From Blasia pusilla (lineage: Eukaryota; Marchantiophyta; Marchantiopsida; Blasiales): a DNA stretch of 64,000 bases. The stretch lies in assembly GCA_050084515.1 (NCBI GenBank), contig CM114274.1:10292001-10356000 (forward strand), in the 5' to 3' direction. Shown here piece after piece: positions 35,780 to 47,158 of the stretch. Positions within the stretch are counted from its first letter, which is position 1; every line of letters begins with the position of its first letter. The notes under the pieces were generated by a model that worked only from the letters and a program-made list of their open reading frames with translations, searched no databases and was not told where the DNA came from. A program made the translations under genes and the position numbers.

Positions 35780-38240
35780 CCATCGCTTGACCCAAGACAT
35801 GACGTCGTGATGCCTCTAATAGTGACGAATTGCCATCACTCTTGCAGGGAATCCCATCACTCGATCTTGCTCATCGGCGTTCGGCTCCACCAACCTCTAC
35901 ACCTGGTCATCCCAAACCAAGCCAAGTTCGTCCTCCTTGAATGCATAGAAAGCGGGAAAACTTAGAAAAGTGGCAAAGGCTCCGTGTGGCATGCCAATCT
36001 TGTTGACCACAATCAACGGAGATCAATCATCGTGCCAGATTTCATGTGATCGACGATTTGGATCCATAATAGAATTGTAGTGCCCGCGTTTTTGAAATTT
36101 TGACAGAAAGAGCATTTTTTGTACATAAGTCTTCCTTGAGTGAAGACTAAGGACTCAATACCGGAAGTAAAGAGGCGTACTTTACTGAAATTGTGTGAAA
36201 ACAATGACTGAAAAAACTCTGATGAGAGGACAAGAGATGTTAGAAGATTAAGGATTGTCTTGGAAGAGTGAGCATTGTGTAAAAGTAGGAAAAAATAGGA
36301 AAAGAAGTTAGAAAAAGGAGCGCGGGTGCTTCGCAAGAAAGACCGCAGTAAGAACAAGATAAAAGATTGTCAACGAAGACTGGAAAGAGCTTCTTTGTAA
36401 AGAAGACTTAACGTAGTCTTTGTGCAAAGACAAGGTACAAAGAACGAAGAGTGAAGACCCAAGAGCAAAGACTAAGAACTCCAAGAAGGAAGAGGAAGAA
36501 GCAGAAGAAATCAAAGAGTCTTCACAAAAGCGGAAAGGTGTATAAAGAATAGGAAATAGAAAGAATGTTTTGGAAGAAAGGAGAAGGAAGGAAAGTCGGA
36601 AGAGGACTCTTCACGGCGATAGAAGGATAAGAGTGATTGCAAAGATAGGACTACAAGGACTGCGAAGAGCGTGAAGAGTGTGAAGATTGAATCGTTGCGA
36701 CGATTTCGGAAGCCGGAAATGAAGCGGCTCAGTAGTTTAAAAGGAGCAGAAATGAAACGCCAGGGAAACCAACCATCTTAGGAAGGTGGAGGGTTGGAGA
36801 ATTTGAATCGATAAGGTTAGGATTAGGAGTTAGAAATCTATATTAGAATAGGAAGATCAATCAAGATTGTAAAAGACTATTTAAAGAGCAAATTAGAAGA
36901 GCACGGGGTCATTCCCTGATGTCTTGAATCTTCCAAATACTTGTGATTGAGAGGATGAAGAGGGACTATTTCCGAGTGTCTTGAATTCTAGTGCTTGTGA
37001 GGATTGGGTGAATAGGTTGTTGAGGGATGATCCAAGCTAAAGAGTCTTTTACTTTCTGAAGCTTGCAATACTTTCTAGTTCTTTCCACTCTTTGATGCAC
37101 AAGAAGTGTCTTCTCTCATGCTTTTTGATGTGCCGAGTTGAGTGTAAAACCTTACTAGGCTGTAGTAGAGATGAGAGTTGAGTCTTGTGATTTTGGAATT
37201 CCAGAAGATAATCAAGAAGAGTGTAGGAAAGCTGTTAGACAGTGAGTAAACTACCATGATGGATTTAGGTCTGAAAGTAGGGTGAGCCGCCCATTCTTGA
37301 GGCCTTTTTGAGGTCTTTGTTGGAGCTTTGTTATTCCAGATTCGAAAGAGTCTTTGTCTACACTTGAGAAGGATCTTTTCCAAGAGGGAAGAAAATCCTT
37401 TTATTCTTTTGGTACTTGTAAAGACAATGTAGTGGTAGTTAGTCCATAAAGATAGTGAAGAAGGAGTTATTCTTGTTATTTCTTATAAATGCCTCTCTTT
37501 ACTCAAGAAATAGTGCTCTCTTGGGAACAAACTTAGTACTTTGCGATAGAAAGAGTAAAATTTTCCTAGAGTTGTACATTATAAGAATCCACCAACAAAT
37601 GGGAGGGGTGCTCCACTCTCGCAAACGCCCTCCGCAGAACCTCATGTGGCACTAAGTTGGTCCACCAAATATGCGGGCAACGTGCTCGTGAACCTACAGT
37701 CGCCGTATCCAATAACACTACTGGGCCGATCCATGCATGCACCTGATATGCACTTGTCACCACTTGGAACCTTGAATCGCCCAAAATTGGCACATTCTCG
37801 AGAATGTATGCTGGAGAACAAGACTGATACTCTTGCAAGTGTTGCAAGATCCGCATAATCTCCCAAAACAACATGGATCGAGTGTCAGCTAACCCGCATT
37901 CTCATCCAACACTTGATTGGCCCTAACACGGCCAACCTGCAATGACCAAATCTATGGTCCCTACCCTCTCCAAGTCCTACGCCCCCAACAATGAAATGTC
38001 CCTCGGTAGGGAACTTTGGTATCCCTAGACGGCGGACGCAAACAACAAGTCATGAAATTGGGGGTGTAACTACGTCACATGGTGAAATAAAGCACACCTC
38101 ACAATATCATCAATCTCAACATACAAGTACTGCTCTACGCGCACTCATGCCTGCAAAATAGCAACTAAGCCAATGCTGATCCCTCCAAAGAGATCCAACA
38201 CGCGAATACCCTCCTCTAGGATGCACCACACAATCAGGGT
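35780..38240 (-). pseudogene. C5 cytosine DNA methyltransferase domain of the gypsy element
   Basis: The minus strand shows C5-methyltransferase motifs in order. Motif I is VLDLFGGISIGLVAILQA (38207-38150), with YVEIDD after it. Motif IV is DLVIAGWPC followed by stop and GQS (about 37946-37908). Motif VI is AYILENVPILGD (about 37814-37785). The motif VIII region is GSRARCPHIWWTNL (about 37690-37655). Across solo LTR B, DPNRRSHEIWHDD continues the domain, and RVMGFPARVMAIRH (35885-35826) is the conserved end. The catalytic PCQ has become PC-stop (CAG to TAG). C5 methyltransferases in Ty3 elements are known from streptophyte algae and other eukaryotes; it presumably methylated element DNA. Confidence 0.8.
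36076..37583 (-). mobile_element. Solo LTR B with AGAAT target duplication
   Basis: The minus strand begins TATAATGTACAAC (TG mutated to TA) and ends GGGCACTACA. It is flanked by AGAAT at 36071-36075 and 37584-37588. It is the inverted homologue of solo LTR A and interrupts the methyltransferase domain of the gypsy element. It carries many GAAGA and AAGACT repeats and no gene. Confidence 0.85.
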
Positions 38241-38412
38241 GGTGTCCAAAGGGGTCATAGTAGCACTCTGGCTACCTCGGGTTTCTCTGATATGTCACAC
38301 TCTAGTGCAAACACCTAACTCCACACCGTCTACACATGCTCATTAGATAAACGTCGGAGCTCCTCACTCGAGTCCCACACCGGCACCTCTCCTCCACGGA
38401 ATGATGCGGCTA

Positions 38413-38422
38413 CCAAATTACT
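38413..38422. other. Target-site duplication of unit I, left
   Basis: CCAAATTACT here recurs at 51827-51836 immediately outside the other end of the element. A 9-10 bp duplication is characteristic of MULE insertion. Confidence 0.75.
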
Positions 38423-38825
38423 GAGGTGTAGTAAGAGGAGAGGAAGAGAGGAAGAGAGCAGAGAGGAGAGAGGAAACTACCTTCAACCGAAATAGATACT
38501 TTTTTTTGAAGAGAGTTTCCGTTGGGTTGAAGAGAGGAAAATTTTTGTTTGAATTTTGTTGCACTTTTTTGTTCATATATTAAGCAGTCCCACAGTTTTT
38601 TTTTCCTCTTCCATATTTTGGCAACCCATTTGAGTCCGACGAGTTGCAAATTGCACAAAATTTAGAAAACTGAAAAATCAGTGGAATCATAAGTGTGGAA
38701 CCAATCACTTTTTCCATCCAAGGTCTGGAAAAAATCTATCATTTGCCCCGGGCTGAATAGAGTTCAAGCTCAAAGTGAAGGTTGAGGAAAAATAAAAGTA
38801 CAACCTAAAACCTTGTTTTGCATCC

Positions 38826-41800
38826 TCAAAGTGGTTTGTTTAAAATACTTCGCACTTCTTTGAGGGATAGAATTGGTTGGTGGATTCCTACTCCTACCTC
38901 CGACTCTCTTAAAACTACCAGCAACACATAGTACATGTGCTTACAAGGGAAATACCTTTTGCCACTTGTCTCTCTTTGGACAAAGTCATCACATGAACAT
39001 GTGGGAAAGCAACAGATGTGCACCACATACACCCTGTGACACTTGAATTTCTGATGTTGTTCGACCCAATACATCCTTCCTATTCCATTGCCACTCAAGA
39101 CATCTTTCGTGGCGATGATCTCCATTTTTGCCTCCCGAGCTGCTGCAATTCGCTTTGCTCTCTCCACCGTTGGCCTGCACATTCTGTTTCTCTTCACCCC
39201 ATTTCTAGACTCAAACAGAAATAATGGATTGAGATCATCCACCTTCTCCGGGTACATGTTGACATCAATCTTGGGTTAAATACGAAATCGAAGGTCTGTA
39301 ATGCGAACATGCTCGAACTTCCCCGTCTCTGATGTCCGAAACCGGCACTTGTAAGATTGTCCGCCGTCTTGAGTGCGATTCGTGTACTGCGGCGATGGGC
39401 CAAATCGTGGGGTATTCCGGGAGCTCCAATGGCAGCCGGATAAGACTTCCGGAAAGCGCAAGATTCATTTGGGCAGAAGAAGTACTTCAATTGATCCCCG
39501 GTCCTCGTGAAACGATCAAAGGTTTTGAGTCCCCAAAACCCTGGCAGAGGTCGTCGAGTCCTTGTACAGTTCTTATTTAGGAAAGTGCCGCATGCTCTCC
39601 TAATGCCATCAGATTCTGCCTTGCAGGTGGGTCCACGTCCTGGGTTGCTCCGAGATATATGCCACCGTTTTAGGTTGCAATCCACCTCCATTACCAGAAT
39701 CCCATATTGTTGAACCACCTCAATGACAGGATGTTGCGAACTTCCAGCAACGGAGGGCTTTTGAAATAAAACATTCACTGATTTTGGAGAAGTAACTCCA
39801 TCACGGATTTGGGACGGGTTCGGGGTCCCCGAATACCTGGGCGGTGTAATTTCCTCATCCAAATCAATCACCGGATTGTTCCTCGATCTTTGCCTCTTCA
39901 CCACCTGAAGTCAAGATACTTATCGGTCTCCACGAGTCTCGTTCGGATTGCTCTACCACCATCTGTATGGGACATCTTGAAACCCGCCCACGAATATCCC
40001 CACCTATGTGTACGTCTTGCTCGAGTGGAGTTCCAACTACGCACCGGTTGAAGGCTTCGACATATAATTTTTCATCACCAGATCTCATAGCCGCCCTGAC
40101 ATAGAGCTCGTAGATCGACAACCCTTTTCCTTTTGTTATGCCTTTTGTGAGAAAGATATGGGATGCTGCAGACTGTAGCATTGCTCTTGCCTGGTCTTGT
40201 TGGCATGCCTCCACAAGTGAAATTCGTTGGCATGCTTGTGACGACCTCCAAGAGGAATGAACACTTTCTGCTCCACTTGTGTTGGGGTAGAGGGCATTTT
40301 CATGAACGTTCAATCCCTACAACAACGGCAATGTTAGAAGGGAACGAAAATAACTCAGAAGTCAAAGAAATAAGCGACCTGTCGGAACCTGACGGGTTGC
40401 AGGCCCAAGGCATCCCATGAACGACTCTGCGACCCATCGGGTCCTGACGTGTTGTAACCATAAACCCACCTACTGCAACCCGTCCGAACCCTACGGGTTG
40501 CAAGGCCGCGGCATCCCATGAACGACTCTGTGACCCGTCGGGCCCCGACGGGTTGCACACTCAGGTTGCACCAAACATCTGGATGCAACCCGTCGGTTTC
40601 CGTCGGGTTGCACACTCGGGCAACCCGTCGCATCCGACAGCTTGCTTGGTTTCTTGGGTTTGAAATCCATATAGTTCCCACGCTTCTCACCCTGAGCTAC
40701 AACTTTACAAACAATTCTCAGCGTGAGCTTGACAAGACAAAATAGTGAACTCACCTGCCGCATGAAGATTCCCCATTGTCTCATACGTACAGTCCACTAA
40801 CTCAACCAAGAGCACAACTCTTTGTACTTCCCCTCAATCGCATGCTTCCTCCACCACCCATGAAGTTCTTCCTAGCATTCCATGGCCTGCTTCAAGGTTT
40901 TGCTGTCCTTGCAGCGTTGGAGTAGAGTGACATGCTCTGTCCTCTTATTCTCCTTGATGCAAGATTTGGTGTACCAGTCACGATCGTTGCCAATGGAAAG
41001 CATCCGACCTTTCCCTCCGGTTGAACCTCTCCACCCCAAAACACTTCCCGGATAGCAATCCACCCAGGTTGTGCATTGTCCGCCATGAACCCATAAATTT
41101 CCGGAGGTGGCCTTTTGTTTTCCTTCACCACCTCCAATAAGAGTAACCAGCACATCTTCAAACTGCCAACGTCTTCTGCCTTTACTTCATAGACAAATAT
41201 AGTTTTGAGTCCCTTCTCCACATGGTCATAAACGTGAGCACCCATCGTCAACCATCCGTTCAACACTCTGTAGCAAATATCAAAGCTTACCTAGCTCCCG
41301 TAAAGATCTTCCCCTTCCCTCATTCGATCTATAAGATCGAGGCCACTCGACGGACCTGTGGTTGACATTTTGAAGACATAGGCCCTGGATCCCTCGCCTC
41401 CTTGGCCCATGAACTGCCATCTCTGAATGAATGGAAATCTGGAGTTGGCCTTGATTCTGGCGATGGCATCCATTTCGGCCGTCTTTCCATCGTAACTCGT
41501 GATCGGCGCAACAAATTCGGAAGCATTCGGGATCAGCGAGAAATGCGAGATTTTCCCAGAGTTGTTTCTCCTCAACCGCCGTGATCTCGCCCTGTCCAGG
41601 GATTCCAAGCAATTGTTCACAAATTTGTGATGCCGTTGTGAGCTTGATCACTCCGGGCTTTGAACCCAGAGAGTTTCTGTAGACCTCTGCTACTTTCTTC
41701 GCCACATCCTCCTTGATGTGTCTTTGAATTGCATCCGTCACAGGATGAGTGTGGGAGCCAACATGGACAGCCAGCCTTCTATACTCTGACGTGGAGCCCA

Positions 41801-42768
41801 AGTCGTGGACAATGAAAAATATGTATGCAGGACACGCTCCAACGCAGAAGGGCGATGCCTGACAATGAGGACATCGATGGCCTCTCGGCGGTATGGTGGC
41901 ACCGACCTCGTATGGAGTTTCTGCATTCTTGGGAGGGAATTGCGACGTATTGACTCGCCCGTTGCGCTCTAGATACGGGCATGCTGGACTTCTACACTCC
42001 AAGGCTCGCACATATTGGCGGCGGGAGACAATCCAAGGACCATATGGAATTGAAGCACTGGTCCGTTGAAGCCTGCACCATCGATGACAATCAGACTTTC
42101 TGTCCATACCCTTTCAGGCGCCCTCCATCCTTCTTTTGAGCAGAGCAGCAAGTGGAGGCAACTCAAAAATGCAATTTCCATCGTGACGTGGGCGGCATCT
42201 CAAATCGACAAGAATGTGCTTGAACATTTTCAAGGCCGAGACGAAAGCAAACTATTGCCACGATACTCGCAAGAGGAACGAGTAGGCGGACGAGAGGGCC
42301 CGATTGGTGTCCGACAAATCCAGTGAGGTTGATAACATCCGGAATCTCTTCAGGAAAAACAACATTGTTACGAGCGTGCGAAGTTGGAGTCGAAACCGGA
42401 TCTGCAGAGCTTGGAGTTGCAAACGTAGAGCTCGGAGCACTAGGAAATTCTAGACCGTCTACTTGGGAAAGAGAGGCGAATTCGGGGCGGGCCGTAAACT
42501 CTGTATTGACCATTTGGTAGAGGTAGGAGATTCCATACTTTACGGTGCGAGGTCACTTTGGCTGGACCGTCTCACCTATTATGTCTTCCGCACCGTCCAC
42601 CCTAACATCTTTGGATACAAAGATGGTTCCAATTTGAAGAAGAAATCGAACAGACAGAAAATTTTCATCCACTACTATGAAAGACTCACGAGCTTGGGGT
42701 CGAATGATTTCCGATTGAGGAAGGGCCTCCAGATGACTGCCACAAGTGAGCTTAACATAATTATCCAT
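38826..42768 (-). pseudogene. MULE-like DDE transposase with SWIM zinc finger (unit I, broken)
   Basis: Exon 1 runs 42768-40755 (start MDNYVKLTCGSHLEALPQSE; donor CGGCAG|GTGAGT) and exon 2 40316 to about 38826. Exon 1 includes a Ser/Pro/Thr linker, a zinc-binding segment (CRSPACPYLERNG, GHRCPHCQ, HVGSHTHPVTD) and the RNase H-like core around FDICYRVLNGW and FMADNAQ, followed by an FHW-type helix. Exon 2 has NTSGAESVHSSW, a Cys-rich part (CPNESCAFRKSYP) and a C-terminal SWIM finger (CSCDDF...FPCKHMYYVLL). DDE plus SWIM and a 9-10 bp target duplication fit the MULE superfamily. Several frameshifts break it. It would cut the element out and insert it. Confidence 0.65.
40376..40645. repeat. Palindrome array in the transposase intron, unit I
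   Basis: About six palindromes lie inside the intron 40317-40754. They include a variant with a GGGCCC centre (GACCCGTCGGGCCCCGACGG) and ones with TTTCC centres. The same array occurs in unit II at 62715-62975. Confidence 0.85.
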
Positions 42769-42974
42769 TCCAAGAAGATTCCAATGGGAGGAGCGAGAAT
42801 GAGAATATTTAATTTATAGTGAATAGGAAAGCAGATGACTCTCGACAAGATGAATTTGGTGGGTGACATTGTCTGACACAATGGATCCAATTCTGTAACA
42901 CATTCAATTCTGTTGCAATATGTTACCGGATTTGGGAAGCAGAGGGTTGCACATCACACTTGGAACCCGTCGAG

Positions 42975-43665
42975 TCCTGGTAACTCAAAAATTACCCGGC
43001 TAACGAAGCTCGCAACCCGTCGGCATCGGACGGGTTGCACGCTTCGCTAAACATTGTCGGCGAGCAACCCGTCGCTCTCCGACGAGTTGCTCGGATACCG
43101 CTCCTTCTTGCCCGAAGATGCCGGAGCGCGCAAACCGTCTGTTCGACGAGTTCGCGGGTGCCTCACCTTTAGCCCAAAGACGGCGAGGCGTGCAACCCGT
43201 CGCCCTCAACGGGTTGCGCAAGGGCCTCGCCTTGTGGTGCAGCCAGCCCGACTCCGATGACTTGCACGGGAAGCCCTCGTTCTTAACCCTTGATGAGGGA
43301 AGCGTGCAACCCAACGGTCTCCGACGGATTGCCCAAGATACGTCCCGTTCCCGTCCCAAACACGGCGGAGGCGCGCAACATGTCGGTCTCCGAAGGGTTG
43401 CGCGGGTACCTCGCGTTGTTTTTCGAAGACGACGGAGGCGCTCAACTCGTCGGTCTCCGACGGGTTGCTCGCGCACGTGACAACGTACCCAGGATGGCGG
43501 AGGCGCGCAACATGTCGGTCTCCGACGGGTTGCGCGGGTACCTCGCGTTCTTTTCCGAAGACGACGGAGCCGCTCAACCCGTCGGTCTCCGACGGGTTGC
43601 TCGCACACGTGGCAACGTACCCAGGATGGCGGAGCCGTGCAACCTGTCGGACTCCGACGGGTTTC
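42975..43665. repeat. Palindrome array in the divergent promoter region, unit I
   Basis: Ten or more palindromes lie between the two divergent genes, in CpG-rich sequence with spacers such as CGGGTACCTCGCGTT and ACGTACCCAGGATGGCGGAG. Some spacers are repeated in tandem (43375-43520 against 43495-43640). Confidence 0.85.
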
Positions 43666-43753
43666 CATTTTTCACGTCTGGACTTCCGTAACATCCGGCA
43701 CGTCGCCGTCGAAAGGACGACGGGACCCAACGGTCAGCCCAACGGCTAGAAGG

Positions 43754-43761
43754 GTATAAAT
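43754..43761 (+). promoter_or_regulatory. TATA box for the ParB-methyltransferase gene, unit I
   Basis: TATAAATA lies just downstream of the palindrome array. The same box stands 312 bases before the start codon in unit II (59949-59942, minus strand), with matching flanks (CAACGG, AGGGCAGAAATCGCTC). In unit I the LTR-like insertion has moved it about 1.56 kb from the start. Confidence 0.6.
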
Positions 43762-43831
43762 AGGGCAGAAATCGCTCATTTCCGGTTTCTCATTTCGCGA
43801 TCTTCATTCCTCACTCCTCACTCTCCCGCGC

Positions 43832-45083
43832 TGTCGTGTCGAGAATCTTTCTTTGAGCAAGGGCGGGCCTTCTAGCTGCGATAGATGCGGTCGATGCAAG
43901 GTGAACTCTCTAATAAGTTCTCCTTTTTCAATACAAAATTATGATGTACACTCTCCATTCTCTCACGACAGGTATCACAAATGGAAGTGCCGAGGCGATC
44001 ACTTCTTCGTAACATCGGATCCCGAAATTCCTAACTATAAAATCCCTATAAACTATTTTACGTTTGTACACGAGGAAGATAGCACAACTAGTGTTAAACC
44101 CTACATCCATGGATCGCTATATAAGGACATACAAAGTACAATCCCATGTCCTTCCATATGTGACGATAGGAAGAATCAGGAGTTGGAGATTGCATGACTG
44201 GTTCATGAACGCCCCAAAGTGATAAACTAAATAGCGAGTGAACCAAAGGGTGCCTATTTACAAAGAGTACCTTGACATGGTAAGGATTGAGGAAAGGAAA
44301 GTCGGGCACAGCTCGTGCTCCACCCCTATCCATGCTTGACACACATTCTCTACTCTCCTCAAGAATGGGTTTTGGCGGAGTTATTCTCCCAAGAGGGGTA
44401 ATCCACTCTCATTGGGGAAGTAACAAGCCAAAACTTCCGCTATTTTAGTATGACTAAACTTCTCTACGGTGACAAACCTCTCATCCCCACACACACACAC
44501 CACACTCTAGAAATCTCTCAAAGAATAGACCATAGTCAAGTTACTCTCCCAAGAGGGGTGATCCACTCTCATTGGAAGAGCAAGCAATCCCAAAGCCATA
44601 CACTCAAGAGAGACACGAGAGACTCAAGATGTGGAATAGAAGGTGATGAACCCTTGAAGGTCCCTCCTCTTTATATACTCACAAGGGATCCACAAGAGTA
44701 CGAAATAGAGCTTATCTTATCTTGTGCCACATGGCTTCCTCTCAAGGCTTAGCCAATCACATTTTGACACAAGTAGATTTCCTCTTATCTCTTCCAAAAT
44801 ATCCTCTTTTACCCACATGATATTTTCCAAATTACCCAACTAACCTAGCCACCAACCAAGACTACTTTTGCTTTTCATTAAAGCAACTACTTTACTTTTA
44901 TAAAGTCATCTTTTATTTATTACCTCCTTTTCCTAAAGTTGGGCCCGCATAAAAGAGGCACCATAAAGAGGTTTAAACATAAGAATCTCCTTTTTCTAAG
45001 CCAATTTACTTAATACTAATGAAACTCTATCTAACACTTAATGACGAAGGAGTTTACACACTGGTTGATTTTACTATACGACA
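43832..45083. mobile_element. LTR-like insertion inside unit I, absent from unit II
   Basis: Compared with unit II, unit I has about 1.25 kb extra here. The extra DNA starts TGTCGTGTCGAG and ends TATACGACA, flanked on both sides by GCGC, so GCGCTGTCGT is also an inverted repeat. TG...CA ends and internal TATA boxes suggest a solo LTR; a short-TIR DNA element is the alternative. It has no gene. An internal duplicated segment (CCCAAGAGGGGTAATCCACT near 44387 and a near copy at 44549) is visible. Confidence 0.6.
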
Positions 45084-46523
45084 GCGCAGCTGCTGATCAG
45101 ATACGAAGGGGCATTTCACACGGCGACACATCGCGAGTCGATAGGAGGGAACGAGAGCAAGACCGTTCGACGCAACGACAGCGAGACGGTTTGACCGAGC
45201 AATCGCGGGACGATTCGAGCTACCCATCAAGGCGATTCAAGCTCCCATCTCAACATCAGCAAGGCGACTGATCAAGGGAATCGTCGTGGACATAGGTGGA
45301 GGCATTTCCGGAAAAAATGACGAGGAAAAAATCACAAGCCAACAAGTCTGGGAGCTTCACTCCGAAGTCCATTAGGACTCCTGCGTCAGCTTCTCCTGGG
45401 CCTCGTTCGGCGAATGAAATTAGGCAAAGCAGGAAATCAAGGAGCGGAAAGGGAAGCGGAGATGCACAACCAAGTGCTTCTTAGAGGCGTGTTCAAGAGG
45501 CGCTAGATAAACGTAAGCAGAGGCCGAGACGTCGCAGCCTTGAAGAAAAGGATCGCCGTTTAAAAGAGAGAAAAGAAGCGCCTGGACGTCGGTGAGAGAG
45601 GGGAATTGGCTAAAGCGAGGAGGGAAAAAGAGATAGCCATTGACGATAGCCCAGCCCGTCCAACCGCAAGTGTTGAGGTGCGGGAAATGTCCCCCACAAA
45701 GTCCGGGGACACAATCAACATAGTGGAAACGCCAGAAGTTGAAATCGATGACGACGAGGTCATGAGGACCACCAGCGTGGAGATGGTGGACATGGCCGAA
45801 GAAGCCGGAGAGCGTTCATTCTCGACTCCAAGCCCGGCGGAGGACATCGACCTCTATTGGATCGACGAGTTACTAGTCGATTTGCCAGCCTCTGTCTTTG
45901 ACAAGTTAGCTGGTCAAGAAACCGACCCCATTTTCGAGCGGGTAAGAGAGGTTCTGGGTTTTTTGAATTATTTGAATTGCACTTCATTGGGATTTCACTG
46001 TAGCTTATTCCTCTTGTTCCGGTTCTGACAGGTGGTAAAGCAGATGACACTCATGGAGGGCCACAACGCCCGAGGATTCCACTCTGCCGATTGCGGACAA
46101 TGGAATACGTCCGCGAAATTCAGTCCGACGAGGACATCGCGAAGCTAAAACAATCGGCGGCGACAGCATCCTACGTCGACAGCTTTCCTCCCTTATATGT
46201 TCAGCCTTACGACAAGCATGGAACCCAAGCTGTGGTTACCGAGGAGGACTTGGAAAAGCTCGACACATTCTGGAGGATGCGAGACCAGGACTTCAGAAGG
46301 CAAGTTGAGGGCACGGAATTCAGCTGGATGAGGAATCTGCATTTCTTCATCTGGGATGGAAATCACAGGTTCATGGCGCGGACCAAGTTTGTGGAGGAGC
46401 GGCCCAACTCATTGGAGGCACATTTCTGCGTGAAGGCAGTGGTCCTTCACCCATACCCTCATCACATGGCGACGGTGGAGATGGCAATGCATGCCATGAA
46501 CACGTGAGTATCTTTAACACTTT

Positions 46524-47158
46524 CGCAACTCGTCGAACTCCGACGAGTTGCTCGATTGATGAATGGGTTAGGTTTGTTTTTGCCGAAAGCAACTCGTCGG
46601 ACTCCGACGGGTTGCTCGACTGCACGCTTTTTCGGATGTTTTTTTAAGATTGCAACTCGTCGGACTCCGACAACTTGTTTGATTGAACATAGATTTAACT
46701 AGTTTTTGGCCCAAAGCAAACCGTCGGAGTCCGACGGGTTGCTCGACAAAGCCGCCTTGTGAGGATGTTTTTGAAGAATGCAACTCGCCGGACTCGGCGA
46801 GTTGTTCGAAAGTGATACGACGTTTAGAAGATTTTTTCCCCAAAGCAACCCGTCGGAGTCCGACGGGTTGCTTGCCTCAAAACTGTTTTTGGCCGAAATC
46901 AACACGTCGGACTCCGACGGGTTGATTTCTAAACCTGAAGTCACTCGAGCAACTCGTCGGAGTCCGACGAGTTGCATTCTTCAAAAAACACCCTCACAAG
47001 GCGGCCTATCGAGCAACCCGTCCGACTCCGACGGTTTGCTTACCAGGCATTAGCAAATCTGAATACAATCCGTCGGACTCCGACGGGTTGCATCATTTAG
47101 CTCGTTGCTAGAATCCGACCTTGAGCTGTGACGACCCGTTGGAGTCCGACGGGTTGCA
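46524..47158. repeat. Palindrome array in intron 2, unit I
   Basis: Eleven palindromes occur at about 46524, 46589, 46651, 46717, 46779, 46847, 46900, 46948, 47013, 47066 and 47133, so the average step is about 61 bp. Arms change in pairs, for example AACTCGCCGG with CGGCGAGTT near 46779. Two spacers are reverse complements of each other: GAGGATGTTTTTGAAGAATG near 46762 and CATTCTTCAAAAAACACCCT near 46974. Confidence 0.9.

Noticed and set aside
43000-43668. Long repetitive open frames encoding Arg/Pro/Thr-rich peptides (for example RRSPTGC repeats)
   Set aside because: These arise from translating the CpG-rich palindromes in any frame and on both strands. They occur at every palindrome array and have no conserved start or splice context.
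46524-47158. CRISPR array
   Set aside because: Repeats of about 26 bp every 60 bp look like one, but the repeats vary, are fully palindromic, their spacers recur between copies and in both orientations, and the setting is a plant intron with no cas genes.
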